Origin: Petrolisthes cinctipes
Taxonomy: Eukaryota > Arthropoda > Malacostraca > Decapoda > Porcellanidae
NCBI GenBank assembly: GCA_033782935.1
Contig: JAWQEG010000723.1
Location: forward strand, 310,001-374,000
DNA: 64,000 bases
Direction: 5' to 3'
Shown here piece after piece: positions 12,123 through 25,600 of this stretch (positions are counted from its first letter, which is position 1; each line of letters starts with the position of its first letter). A program made the translations under genes and the position numbers. Under the pieces are notes generated by a model. That model searched no databases and was not told the DNA's origin. It saw only the letters and a list, made by a program, of their open reading frames with translations.

Positions 12123-12299
12123 GTAGGCATGTACAGATCGCTTCTGGGACCCCAAAATATTGAATTTTCGGGTGTTTAGGGCCAGAATTTGAGATATAAA
12201 CGGGTACAGAAGATGCATGCACATATCGACTTTTGTGCACCTAAAAGATCGATTTTCAGTATGTTTTGAGCATGTATTTTGAAAATACACTAACACGGA
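12123..12299 (+). repeat. Type example of the long monomer L1 (177 bp)
   Basis: This is the third unit of the core trimer. Diagnostic features are GTGTTTAGGGCCAGAATTTG in many copies, GCATGCACATATCGAC, and GATCGATTTTCAGTATG. Its length of 177 is 3 x 59, so any frame that is open in one copy stays open in a neighbouring 177-bp copy. Halves 1-88 and 89-177 align to each other (shared GCATG.AC, ATCG.CTT.TGGG, AAAATATCGA and GTTTTGAGCCT in classes that keep it). The monomer is therefore an old dimer. Confidence 0.92.
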
Positions 12300-12947
12300 G
12301 TATTCATGTACAGATCGCTTCTGGGACCCCTAAATATCGAATTTTCGGGTGTTTTGGGACTGAATTTGAGATATCGACTTTTTGGCACCTAAAATGTCGA
12401 TTTTTAGCATGTTTTTAGCCTATATTTTGAAAATATTCTAGCACTGAGTAGGCATGTACAGATTGCTTCTGGGACCCCAAAATATTGAATTTTCGGGTGT
12501 TTTGAGCCTGAATTTGAGATATAAACGGGTACAGAAGATACATGCACATATTGACTTTGGGCATCTAAAATATCGATTTTCAGCATGTTTTGGGCCTGTA
12601 TTTTGAAAATACTCTAACACTGAGTAGGCATGTACAGAATGCTTCTGGGACCCCAAAATATTGATTTTTCGGGTGTTTTAAGCCTGAATTTGTGATATAA
12701 ACGGGTACTGAAGATGCATGCACATATCGACTTTTGTGCACCTAAGAGATCGATTTTCAGTATGTTTTGAGCATGTATTTTGTAAATACTCTAACACGGA
12801 GTAGGCATGTACAGATCGCTTCTGGGACCCCTAAATATCGAATTTTCGGGTGTTTTGGGACTGAATTTGAGATATCGACTTTTTGGCACCTAAAAGATCG
12901 ATTTTTAGCATGTTTTTAGCCTATATTTTGAAAATATTCTAGCACTG

Positions 12948-13439
12948 TACAGATTGCATCTGGGACCCCAAAATATTGAATTTTCGGGTGTTTTGAGCCT
13001 GAATTTGAGATATAAACGGGTACAGAAGATACATGCACATATTGACTTTGGGCACCAAAAATATCGATTTTCGGCATGTTTTGGGCCTGAATTTTGAAAA
13101 TACTCTAACACGGAGTAGGCATGTACAGATCGCTTCTGGTACCCCAAAATATCGAATTTTCGGGTGTTTAGGGCCAGAATTTGAGATATAAACGGGTACA
13201 GAAGATGCATGCACATATCGACTTTTGGGCACCTAAGAGATCGATTTTCAGTATGTTTTTGGCCTGTATTTTGAAAATACTCTAACACGGAGTAGGCATG
13301 TACAGATACCTTCTGGGACCTCTAAATATCGAATTTTCGGGTGTTTTGGGACTGAATTTGAGATATCGATTTGTTGGCACCTAAAATGTCGATTTTTTGC
13401 ATGTTTTTAGCCTATATTTTAAAAATATTCTAGCACTGT
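12948..13439 (+). repeat. 492-bp composite block, copy 2
   Basis: Same three linked markers as the copy at 10954 (box deletion with GATTGCATC, CTGGTACCCC, then S'). It lies 1,994 bp downstream, which is four 501-bp units minus the 10-bp deletion. The flanking few hundred bases also match. Confidence 0.88.
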
Positions 13440-16400
13440 GTAGGCATGTACAGATTGCTTCTGGGACCCCAAAATATTGAATTTTCGGGTGTTCTGAGCC
13501 TGAATTTGAGATATAAACGGGTACAGAAGATACATGCACATATTGACTTTGGGCACCAAAAATATCGATTTTCAGCATGTTTTGGGCCTGAATTTTGAAA
13601 ATACTCTAACACGGAGTAGGCATGTACAGATCGCTTCTGGGACCCCAAAATATTGAATTTTCGGGTGTTTAGGGCCAGAATTTGAGATATAAACGGGTAC
13701 AGAAGATGCATGCACATATCGACTTTTGTGCACCTAAAAGATCGATTTTCAGTATGTTTTGAGCATGTATTTTGAAAATACTCTAACACGGAGTATTCAT
13801 GTACAGATCGCTTCTGGGACCCCTAAATATCGAATTTTCGGGTGTTTTGGGACTGAATTTGAGATATCGACTTTTTGGCACCTAAAATGTCGATTTTTAG
13901 CATGTTTTTAGCCTATATTTTGAAAATATTCTAGCACTGAGTAGGCATGTACAGATTGCTTCTGGGACCCCAAAATATTGAATTTTCGGGTGTTTTGAGC
14001 CTGAATTTGAGATATAAACGGGTACAGAAGATACATGCACATATTGACTTTGGGCATCTAAAATATCGATTTTCAGCATGTTTTGGGCCTGTATTTTGAA
14101 AATACTCTAACACTGAGTAGGCATGTACAGAATGCTTCTGGGACCCCAAAATATTGATTTTTCGGGTGTTTTAAGCCTGAATTTGTGATATAAACGGGTA
14201 CTGAAGATGCATGCACATATCGACTTTTGTGCACCTAAGAGATCGATTTTCAGTATGTTTTGAGCATGTATTTTGTAAATACTCTAACACGGAGTAGGCA
14301 TGTACAGATCGCTTCTGGGACCCCTAAATATCGAATTTTCGGGTGTTTTGGGACTGAATTTGAGATATCGACTTTTTGGCACCTAAAAGATCGATTTTTA
14401 GCATGTTTTTAGCCTATATTTTGAAAATATTCTAGCACTGAGTAGGCATATACAGATTGCTTCTGGGACCCCAAAATATTGAATTTTCGGGTGTTTTGAG
14501 CCTGAATTTGAGATATAAACGGGTACAGAAGAAACATGCACATATTGACTTTGGGCATCTAAAATATCGATTTTCAGCATGTTTTGGGCCTGAATTTTGA
14601 AAATACTCTAACACTGAGTAGGCATGTACAGAATGCTTCTGGGACCCCAAAATATTGATTTTTCGGGTGTTTTAAGCCTGAATTTGTGATATAAACGGGT
14701 ACTGAAGATGCATGCACATATCGACTTTTGTGCACCTAAAATATCGATTTTCAGTATGTTTTGAGCATGTATTTTGTAAATACTCTAACACGGAGTAGGC
14801 ATGTACAGATCGCTTCTGGGACCCCTAAATATCGAATTTTCGGGTGTTTTGGGACTGAATTTGAGATATCGACTTTTTGGCACCTAAAAGATCGATTTTT
14901 AGCATGTTTTTAGCCTATATTTTGAAAATATTCTAGCACTGAGTAGGCATATACAGATTGCTTCTGGGACCCCAAAATATTGAATTTTCGGGTGTTTTGA
15001 GCCTGAATTTGAGATATAAACGGGTACAGAAGATACATGCACATATTGACTTTGGGCATCTAAAATATCGATTTTCAGCATGTTTTGGGCCTGTATTTTG
15101 AAAATACTCTATCACGGAGTAGGCATGTACAGATTGCTTCTGGGACCCCAAAATATTGAATTTTCGGGTGTTTTGAGCCTGAATTTGAGATATAAACGGG
15201 TACTGAAGATGCATGCACATATCGACTTTTGTGCACCTAAAAGATCGATTTTCAGTATGTTTTGAGCATGTATTTTGAAAATACTCTAACACGGAGTAGG
15301 CATGTACAGATCGCTTCTGGGACCCCTAAATATCGAATTTTCGGGTGTTTTGGGACTGAATTTGAGATATCGACTTTTTGGCACCTAAAAGATCGATTTT
15401 TAGCATGTTTTTAGCCTATATTTTGAAAATATTCTAGCACTGAGTAGGCATGTACAGATTGCTTCTGGGACCCCAAAATATTGATTTTTCGGGTGTTTTG
15501 AGCCTGAATTTGAAATATAAACGGGTACAGAAGATACATGCACATATTGACTTTGGGCACCAAAAATATCGATTTTCAGCATGTTTTGGGCCTGAATTTT
15601 GAAAATACTCTAACACGGAGTAGGCATGTACAGATCGCTTCTGGGACCCCAAAATATTGAATTTTCGGGTGTTTAGGGCCAGAATTTGAGATATAAACGG
15701 GTACAGAAGATGCATGCACATATCGACTTTTGTGCACCTAAAAGATCGATTTTCAGTATGTTTTGAGCATGTATTTTGAAGATACACTAACACGGAGTAT
15801 TCATGTACAGATCGCTTCTGGGACCCCTAAATATCGAATTTTCGGGTGTTTTGGGACTGAATTTGAGATATCGACTTTTTGGCACCTAAAATGTCGATTT
15901 TTAGCATGTTTTTAGCCTATATTTTGAAAATATTCTAGCACTGAGTAGGCATGTACAGATTGCTTCTGGGACCCCCAAATATTGAATTTTCGGGTGTTTT
16001 GAGCCTGAATTTGAGATATAGACGGGTACAGAAGATACATGCACATATTGACTTTGGGCACCAAAAATATCGATTTTCAGCATGTTTTGGGCCTGAATTT
16101 TGAAAATACTCTAACACTGAGTAGGCATGTACAGATTGCTTCTGGGACCCCAAAATATCGAATTTTCGGGTGTTTTGAGCCTGAATTTGAGATATAAACG
16201 GGTACTGAAGATGCATGCACATATCGACTTTTGTGCACCTAAAAGATCGATTTTCAGTATGTTTTGAACATGTATTTAGAAAATACTCTAACACGGAGTA
16301 GGCATGTACAGATCGCTTCTAGGACCCCTAAATATCGAATTTTCGGGTGTTTAGGGACAGAATTTGTGATATAAACGGGTACAGAAGATACATGCACATA

Positions 16401-16946
16401 TCGACTTTTGGGCACCTAAAAGATCGATTTGCAGTATGTTTTTGGCCTGTATTTTGAAAATACTCTAACACGGAGTAGGCATGTACAGATACCTTCTGGG
16501 ACCTCTAAATATCGAATTTTCGGGTGTTTTGGGACTGAATTTGAGATATCGATTTGTTAGCACCTAAAATGTCGATTTTTAGCATGTTTTTAGCATATAT
16601 TTTGAAAATATTCTAGCACTGTGTAGGCATGTACAGATTGCTTCTGGGACCCGAAAATATAGAATTTTCGGGTGTTTTGAGCCTGAATTTGAGATATAAA
16701 CGGGTACTGAAGATGCATGCACATATCGACTTTTGTGCACCTAAAAGATCGATTTTCAGTATGTTTTGAGCATGTATTTTGAAAATACTCTAACACGGAG
16801 TAGGCATGTACAGATCGCTTCTGGGACCCCTAAATATCGAATTTTCGGGTGTTTTGGGACTGAATTTCAGATATCGACTTTTTGGCACCTAAAAGATCGA
16901 TTTTTAGCATGTTTTTAGCCTATATTTTGAAAATATTCTAGCACTG

Positions 16947-17438
16947 TTCAGATTGCATCTGGGACCCCAAAATATTGAATTTTCGGGTGTTTTGAGCCTG
17001 AATTTGAGATATAAACGGGTACAGAAGATACATGCACATATTGACTTTGGGCACCAAAAATATCGATTTTCGTCATGTTTTGGGACTGAATTTTGAAAAT
17101 ACTCTAACACGGAGTAGGCATGTACAGATCGCTTCTGGTACCCCAAAATATCGAATTTTCGGGTGTTTAGGGCCAGAATTTGAGATATAAACGGGTACAG
17201 AAGATGCATGCACATAGCGACTTTTGGGCACCTAAGAGATCGATTTTCAGTATGTTTTTGGCCTGTATTTTGAAAATACTCTAACACGGAGTAGGCATGT
17301 ACAGATACCTTCTGGGACCTCTAAATATCGAATTTTCGGGTGTTTTGGGACTTAATTTGAGATATCGATTTGTTGGCACCTATAATGTCGATTTTTTGCA
17401 TGTTTTTAGCCTATATTTTAAAAATATTCTAGCACTGT
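16947..17438 (+). repeat. 492-bp composite block, copy 3
   Basis: Linked markers are retained with private changes: the deletion joint reads CACTGTTCAGATTGCATC, and L1 has CACATAGCGACTTTTGGG. It lies 3,999 bp from copy 2, close to eight 501-bp units minus the deletion. Confidence 0.86.
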
Positions 17439-19943
17439 GTAGGCATGTACAGATTGCTTCTGGGACCCCAAAATATTGAATTTTCGGGTGTTTTGAGCCT
17501 GAATTTGAGATATAAACGGGTACAGAAGATACATGCACATATTGACTTTGGGCATCTAAAATATCGATTTTCAGCATGTTTTGGGCCTGTATTTTGAAAA
17601 TACTCTATCACGGAGTAGGCATGTACAGATTGCTTCTGGGACCCCAAAATATTGAATTTTCGGGGGTTTTGAGCCTGAATTTGAGATATAAACGGGTACT
17701 GAAGATGCATGCACATATCGACTTTTGTGCACCTAAAAGATCGATTTTCAGTATGTTTTGAGCATGTATTTTGAAAATACTCTAACACGGAGTAGGCATG
17801 TACAGATCGCTTCTGGGACCCCTAAATATCGTATTTTCGGGTGTTTTGGGACTGAATTTCAGATATCGACTTTTTGGCACCTAAAAGATCGATTTTTATC
17901 ATGTTTTTACCCTATATTTTGAAAATATTCTAGCACTGAGTAGGCATGTACAGATTGCTTCTGGGACCCCAAAATATTGAATTTTCGGGTGTTTTGAGCC
18001 TGAATTTGAGATATAAACGGGTACAGAAGATACATGCACATATTAACTTTGGGCACCAAAAATATCGATTTTCAGCATGTTTTGGGCCTGAATTTTGAAA
18101 ATACTCTAACACGGAGTAGGCATGTACAGATCGCTTCTGGGACCCCAAAATATTGAATTTTCGGGTGTTTAGGGCCAGAATTTGAGATATAAACGGGTAC
18201 AGAAGATGCATTCACATATCGACTTTGGTGCACCTAAAAGAACGATTTTCAGTATGTTTTGAGCATGTATTTTGAAAATACACTAACACGGAGTATTAAT
18301 GTACAGATCGCTTCTGGGACCCCTAAATATCGAATTTTCGGGTGTTTTGGGACTGAATTTGAGATATCGACTTTTTGGCACCTAAAAGATCGATTTTTAG
18401 CATGTTTTTAGCCTATATTTTGAAAATATTCTAGCACTGAGTAGGCATGTACAGATTGCTTCTGGGACCCCAAAATATTGAATTTTCGGGTGTTTTGATC
18501 CTGAATTTGAGATATAAACGGGTACAGAAGATACATGCACATATTGACTTTGGGCACCAAAAATATCGATTTTCAGCATGTTTTGGGCCTGAATTTTGAA
18601 AATACTCTAACACGGAGTAGGCATGTACAGATCGCTTCTGGGACCCCAAAATATCGAATTTTCGGGTATTTAGGGCCAGAATTTGAGATATAAACGGGTA
18701 CAGAAGATGCATGCACATATTGACTTTTGGGCACCTAAAAGATCGATTTTTAGTATGTTTTTAGCCTGTATTTTGAAAATACTCTAACACGGAGTAGGCA
18801 TGTACAGATACCTTCTGGGACCTCTAAATATCGAATTTTCGGGTGTTTTGGGACTGAATTTGAGATATCGACTTTTTGGCACCTAAAATGTCGATTTTTA
18901 GCATGTTTTTAGCCTATATTTTGAAAATATTCTAGCACTGTGTAGGCATGTACAGATTGCTTCTGGGACCCCAAAATATTGAATTTTCGAGTGTTTTGAG
19001 CCTGAATTTGAGATATAAACGGGTACAGAAGATGCATGCACATATCGACTTTTGTGCACCTAAAAGATCGATTTTCAGTATGTTTTGAGCATGTATTTAG
19101 AAAATACTCTAACACGGAGTAGGCATGTACAGATCGCTTCTGGGACCCCTAAATATCGAATTTTCGGGTGTTTAGGGCCAGAATTTGTGATATAAACGGG
19201 TACAGAAGATACATGCACATATCGACTTTTGGGTACCTAAAAGATCGATTTGCAGTATGTTTTTGGCCTGTATTTTGAAAATACTCTAACACGGAGTAGG
19301 CATGTACAGATACCTTCTGGGACCTCTAAATATCGAATTTTCGGGTGTTTTGGGACTGAATTTGAGATATCGATTTGTTAGCACCTAAAATGTCGATTTT
19401 TAGCATGTTTTTAGCATATATTTTGAAAATATTCTAGCACTGTGTAGGCATGTACAGATTGCTTCTGGGACCCCAAAATATTGAATTTTCGGGTGTTTTG
19501 AGCCTGAATTTGAGATATAAACGGGTACAGAAGATACATGCACATAATGACTTTGGGCATCTAAAATATCGATTTTCAGCATGTTTTGGGCCTGTATTTT
19601 GAAAATACTCTAACACTGATTAGGCATGTACATATTGCTTCTGGGACCCGAAAATATTGAATTTTCGGGTGTTTTGAGCCTGAATTTGAGATATAAACGG
19701 GTACTGAAGATGCATGCACATATCGACTTTTGTGCACCTAAAAGATCGATTTTCAGTATGTTTTGAGCATGTATTTTGAAAATACTCTAACACGGAGTAG
19801 GCATGTACAGATCGCTTCTGGGACCCCTAAATATCGAATTTTCGGGTGTTTTGGGACTGAATTTCAGATATCGACTTTTTGGCACCTAAAAGATAGATTT
19901 TTAGCATGTTTTTAGCCTATATTTTGAAAATATTCTAGCACTG

Positions 19944-20435
19944 TACAGATTGCATCTGGGACCCCAAAATATTGAATTTTCTGGTGTTTTGAGCCTGAAT
20001 TTGAGATATAAACGGGTACAGAAGATACATGCACATATTGACTTTGGGCACCAAAATTATCGATTTTCGGCATGTTTTGGGCCTGAATTTTGAAAATACT
20101 CTAACACGGAGTAGGCATGTACAGATCGCTTCTGGTACCCCAAAATATCGAATTTTCGGGTGTTTAGGGCCAGAATTTGAGATATAAACGGGTACAGAAG
20201 ATGCATGCACATATCGACTTTTGGGCACCTAAGAGATCGATTTTCAGTATGTTTTTGGCCTGTATTTTGAAAATACTCTAACACGGAGTAGGCATGTACA
20301 GATACCTTCTGGGACCTCTAAATATCGAATTTTCGGGTGTTTTGGGACTGAATTTGATATATCGATTTTATAGCACCTAAAATGTCGATTTTTAGCATGT
20401 TTTTAGCCTATATTTTGAAAATATTCTAGCACTGT
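19944..20435 (+). repeat. 492-bp composite block, copy 4
   Basis: It has the deletion joint CACTGTACAGATTGCATC, CTGGTACCCC in the following L1, then an S' with the private GATTTTATAGCACC. It lies 2,997 bp from copy 3, about six 501-bp units minus the deletion. Confidence 0.86.
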
Positions 20436-22114
20436 GTAGGCATGTACAGATTGCTTCTGGGACCCCAAAATATTGAATTTTCGGGTGTTTTGAACCTGAA
20501 TTTGAGATATAAACGGGTACAGAAGATTCATGCACATATTGACTTTGGGCATCTAAAATATCGATTTTCAGCATGTTTTGGGCCTGTATTTTGAAAATAC
20601 TCTATCACGGAGTAGGCATGTACAGATTGCTTCTGGGACCATAAAATATTGAATTTTCGGGTGTTTTTAGCCTGAATTTGAGATATATACGGGTACTGAA
20701 GATGCATGCACATATCGACTTTTGTGCACCTAAAAGATCGATTTTCAGTATGTCTTAAGCATGTATTTTGAAAATACTCTAACACGGAGTAGGCATGTAC
20801 AGATCGCTTCTGGGACCCCTAAATATCGAATTTTCGGGTGTTTTGGGACTGAATTTGAGATATCGACTTTTTGGCACCTAAAAGATCGATTTTTAGCATG
20901 TTTTTAGCCTATATTTTGAAAATATTCTAGCACTGAGTAGGCATGTACAGATTGCTTCTGGGACCCCCAAATATTGAATTTTCGGGTGTTTTGAGCCTGA
21001 ATTAGAGATATAGACGGGTACAGAAGATACATGCACATATTGACTTTGGGCACCAAAAATATCGATTTTCAGCATGTTTTGGGCCTGAATTTTGAAAATA
21101 CTCTAACACTGAGTATGCATGTACAGATTGCTTCTGGAACCCCAAAATATCGAATTTTCGGGTGTTTTGAGCCTGAATTTGAGATATAAACGGGTACTGA
21201 AGATGCATGCACATTTCGACTTTTGTGCACCTAAAAGATCGATTTTCCGTATGTTTTGAGCATGTATTTAGAAAATACTCTAACACGGAGTAGGCATGTA
21301 CAGATCGCTTCTGGGACCCCTAAATATCGAATTTTCGGGTGGTTAGGGCCAGAATTTGAGATATAAACGGTTACAGAAGATACATGCACATATCGACTTT
21401 TGGGCACCTAAAAGATCGATTTTCAGTATGTTTTTGGCCTGTATTTTGAAAATACTCTAACACGGAGTAGGCATGTACAGATACCTTCTGGGACCTCTAA
21501 ATATCGAATTTTCGGGTGTTTTGGGACTGAATTTGAGATATCGATTTTTTGGCACCTAAAATGTCGATTTTTAGCATGTTTTTTGCCTATATTTTGAAAA
21601 TATTCTAGCACTGTGTAGGCATGTACAGATTGCTTCTGGGACCCCAAAATATTGAATTTTCGGGTGTTTTGAGCCTGAATTTGAGATATAAACGGGTACA
21701 GAAGATACATGCACATATTGACTTTGGGCATCTAAAATATCGATTTTCAGCATGTTTTGGGCCTGTATTTTGAAAATACTCTATCACGGAGTAGGCATGT
21801 ACAGATTGCTTCTGGGACCCCAAAATATTGAATTTTCGGGTGTTTTGAGCCTGAATTTGAGATATAAACGGGTACTGAAGATGCATGCACATATCGACTT
21901 TTGTGCACCTAAAAGATCGATTTTCAGTATGTTTTGAGCATGTATTTTGAAAATACTCTAACACGGAGTAGGCATGTACAGATCGCTTCTGGGACCCCTA
22001 AATATCGAATTTTCGGGTGTTTTGGGACTGAATTTCAGATATCGACTTTTTGGCACCTAAAAGATAGATTTTTAGCATGTTTTTAGCCTATATTTTGAAA
22101 ATATTCTAGCACTG

Positions 22115-22606
22115 TACAGATTGCATCTGGGACCCCAAAATATTGAATTTTCGGGTGTTTTGAGCCTGAATTTGAGATATAAACGGGTACAGAAGATACA
22201 TGCACATATTGACTTTGGGCACCAAAAATATCGATTTTCGGCATGTTTTGGGACTGAATTTTGAAAATACTCTAACACGGAGTAGGCATGTACAGATCGC
22301 TTCTGGTACCCCAAAATATCGAATTTTCAGGTGTTTAGGGCCAGAATTTGAGATATAAACGGGTACAGAAGATGCATGCACATAGCGACTTTTGGGCACC
22401 TAAGAGATCGATTTTCAGTATGTTTTTGGCCTGTATTTTGAAATTACTCTAACACGGAGTAGGCATGTACAGATACCTTCTGGGACCTCTAAATATCGAA
22501 TTTTCGGGTGTTTTGGGACTTAATTTGAGATATCGATTTGTTGGCACCTAAAATGTCGATTTTTTGCATGTTTTTAGCCTATATTTTAAAAATATTCTAG
22601 CACTGT
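22115..22606 (+). repeat. 492-bp composite block, copy 5
   Basis: All linked markers are present. It shares CACATAGCGACTTTTGGG and GGGACTTAATTTGAG with copy 3, so copies 3 and 5 are closer to each other than to copy 4, which lies between them. It is 2,171 bp from copy 4, about four 501-bp units plus one 177-bp monomer minus the deletion. Confidence 0.86.
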
Positions 22607-25600
22607 GTAGGCATGTACAGATTGCTTCTGGGACCCCAAAATATTGAATTTTCGGGTGTTTTGAGCCTGAATTTGAGATATAAACGGGTACAGAAGATAC
22701 ATGCACATATTGACTTTCGGCATCTAAAATATCGATTTTCAGCATGTTTTGGGCCTGTATTTTGAAAATACTCTATCACGGAGTAGGCATGTACAGATTG
22801 CTTCTGGGACCCCAAAATATTGAATTTTCGGGTGTTTTGAGCCTGAATTTGAGATATAAACGGGTACTGAAGATGCATGCACATATCGACTTTTGTGCAC
22901 CTAAAAGATCGATTTTCAGTATGTTTTGAGCATGTATTTTGAAAATACTCTAACACGGAGTAGGCATGTACAGATCGTTTCTGGGAACCCTAAATATCGA
23001 ATTTTCGGGTGTTTTGGGACTGAATTTGAGATATCGACTTTTTGGCACCTAAAAGATCGATTTTTAGCATGTTTTTAGCCTATATTTTGAAAATATTCTA
23101 GCACTGAGTAGGCATGTACAAATTGCTTCTGGGACCCCAAAATATTGAATTTTCGGGTGTTTTGAGCCTGAATTTGAGATATAAACGGGTACAGAAGATA
23201 CATGCACATATTGACTTTGGGCACCAAAAATATCGATTTTCAGCATGTTTTGGGCCTGTATTTTGAAAATACTCTATCACGGAGTAGGCATGTACAGATC
23301 GCTTCTGGGACCCCAAAATATTGAATTTTCGGGTGTTTTGAGCCTGAATTCGAGATATAAACGGGTACTGATGATGCATGCACATATCGACTTTTGTGCA
23401 CCTAAAATATCGATTTTCAGTATGTTTTGAGCATGTATTTTGAAAATACTCTAACACGGAGTAGGCATGTACAGATCGCTTCTGGGACCCCTAAATATCG
23501 AATTTTCGGGTGTTTTGGGACTGAATTTGAGATATCGTCTTTTTGGCACCTAAAAGATCGATTTTTAGCATGTTTTTAGCCTATATTTTGAAAATATTCT
23601 AGCACTGAGTAGGCATATACAGATTGCTTCTGGGACCCCAAAATATTGAATTTTCGGGTATTTTGAGCCTGAATTTGAGATATAAACGGGTACAGAAGAT
23701 GCATGCACATATCGACTTTTGTGCACCTAAAAGATCGATTTTCAGTATGTTTTGAGCATGTATTTTGAAAATACTCTAACACGGAGTAGGCATGTACAGA
23801 TCGCTTCTGGGACCCCAAAATATAGAATTTTCGGGTGTTAAGGGCCAGAATTTGAGATATAAACGGTTACAGAAGATGCATGCACATATCGACTTTTGGG
23901 CACCTAAAAGATCGATTTTCAGTATGTTTTTGGCCTGTATTTTGAAAATACTCTAACAAGGAGTAGGCATGTACAGATACCTTCTGGGACCTCTAAATAT
24001 CGAATTTTCGGGTGTTTTGGGACTGAATTTGAGATATCGATTTTTTGGCACCTAAAATGTCGATTTTTAGCATGTTTTTAGCCTATATTTTGAAAATATT
24101 CTAGCACTGTGTAGGCATGTAGAGATTGCTTCTGGGACCCCAAAATATTGAATTTTCGGGTGTTTTGAGCCTGAATTTGAGATATAAACGGGTACAGAAG
24201 ATATGTGCACATATTGACTTTGGGCATCTAAAATATCGATTTTCAGCATGTTTTGGGCCTGTATTTTGAAAATACTCTAACACTGAGTAGGCATTTACAG
24301 ATTGCTTCTGGGACCCCAAAATATTGAATTTTCGGTTGTTTTGAGCCTGAATTTGAGATATAAACGGGTACTGAAGATGCATGCACATATCGACTTTTGA
24401 GCACCTAAAAGATCGATTTTCAGTAAGTTTTGAGCATGTATTTTGAAAATACTCTAACACGGAGTAGGAATGTACAGATCGCTTCTGGGACCCCAAAATA
24501 TCGAATTTTCGGGTGTTTAGGGCCAGAATTTGAGATATAAACGGGTACAGAAGATACATGCACATATTGACTTTGGGCATCTAAAATATCGATTTTCAGC
24601 ATGTTTTGGGCCTGTATTTTGAAAATACTCTAACACTGAATAGGCATGTACACATTGCTTCTGGGACCCCAAAATATTGAATTTTCGGGTGTTTTGAGCC
24701 TGAATTTGTGATATAAACGGGTACTGAAGATGCATGCACATATCGACTTTTGTGCACCTAAAAGATCGATTTTCAGTATGTTTTGAGCATTTATTTTGAA
24801 AATACTCTAACACGGAGTAGGCATGTACAGATCGCTTCTGGGACCCCTAAATATCGAATTTTCGGGTGTTTTGGGACTGAATTTGAGATATCGACTTTTT
24901 GGCACCTAAAAGATCGATTTTTAGCATGTTTTTAGCCTATATTTTGAAAATATTCTAGCACTGAGTAGGCATATACAGATTGCTTCTGGGACCCCAAAAT
25001 ATTGAATTTTCGGGTGTTTTGAGCCTGAATTTAAGATATAAACGGGTACAGAAGATACATGCACATATTGACTTTGGGCACCAAAAATATCGATTTTCAG
25101 CATGTTTTGGGCCTGAATTTTGAAAATACTCTAACACGGAGTAGGCATGTACAGATCGCTTCTGGGACCCCAAAATATCGAATTTTCAGGTGTTTAGGGC
25201 CAGAATTTGAGATATAAACGGGTACAGAAGATGCATGCACATATCGACTTTTGGGCACCTAAAAGATCGATTTTCAATATGTTTTTGGCCTGTATTTTGA
25301 AAATACTCTAACAAGGAGTAGGCATGTACAGATACCTTCTGGGACCTCTAAATATCGAATTTTCGGGTGTTTTGGGACTGAACTTGAGATATCGATTTTT
25401 TGGCACCTAAAATGTCGATGTTTAGCATGTTTTTAGCCTATATTTTGAAAATATTTTAGCACTGTGTAGGCATGTACAGATTGCTTCTGGGACCCCAAAA
25501 TATTGAATTTTCGGGTGTTTTGAGCATGAATTTGAGATATAAACGGGTACAGAAGATATGTGCACATATTGACTTTGGGCATCTAAAATATCGATTTTCA

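Noticed and set aside
12123..12299. CENP-B box in the monomer
   Set aside because: The closest stretch, TTTCGGGTGTTTTGAGCC, does not satisfy the required TTCG....A..CGGG pattern.
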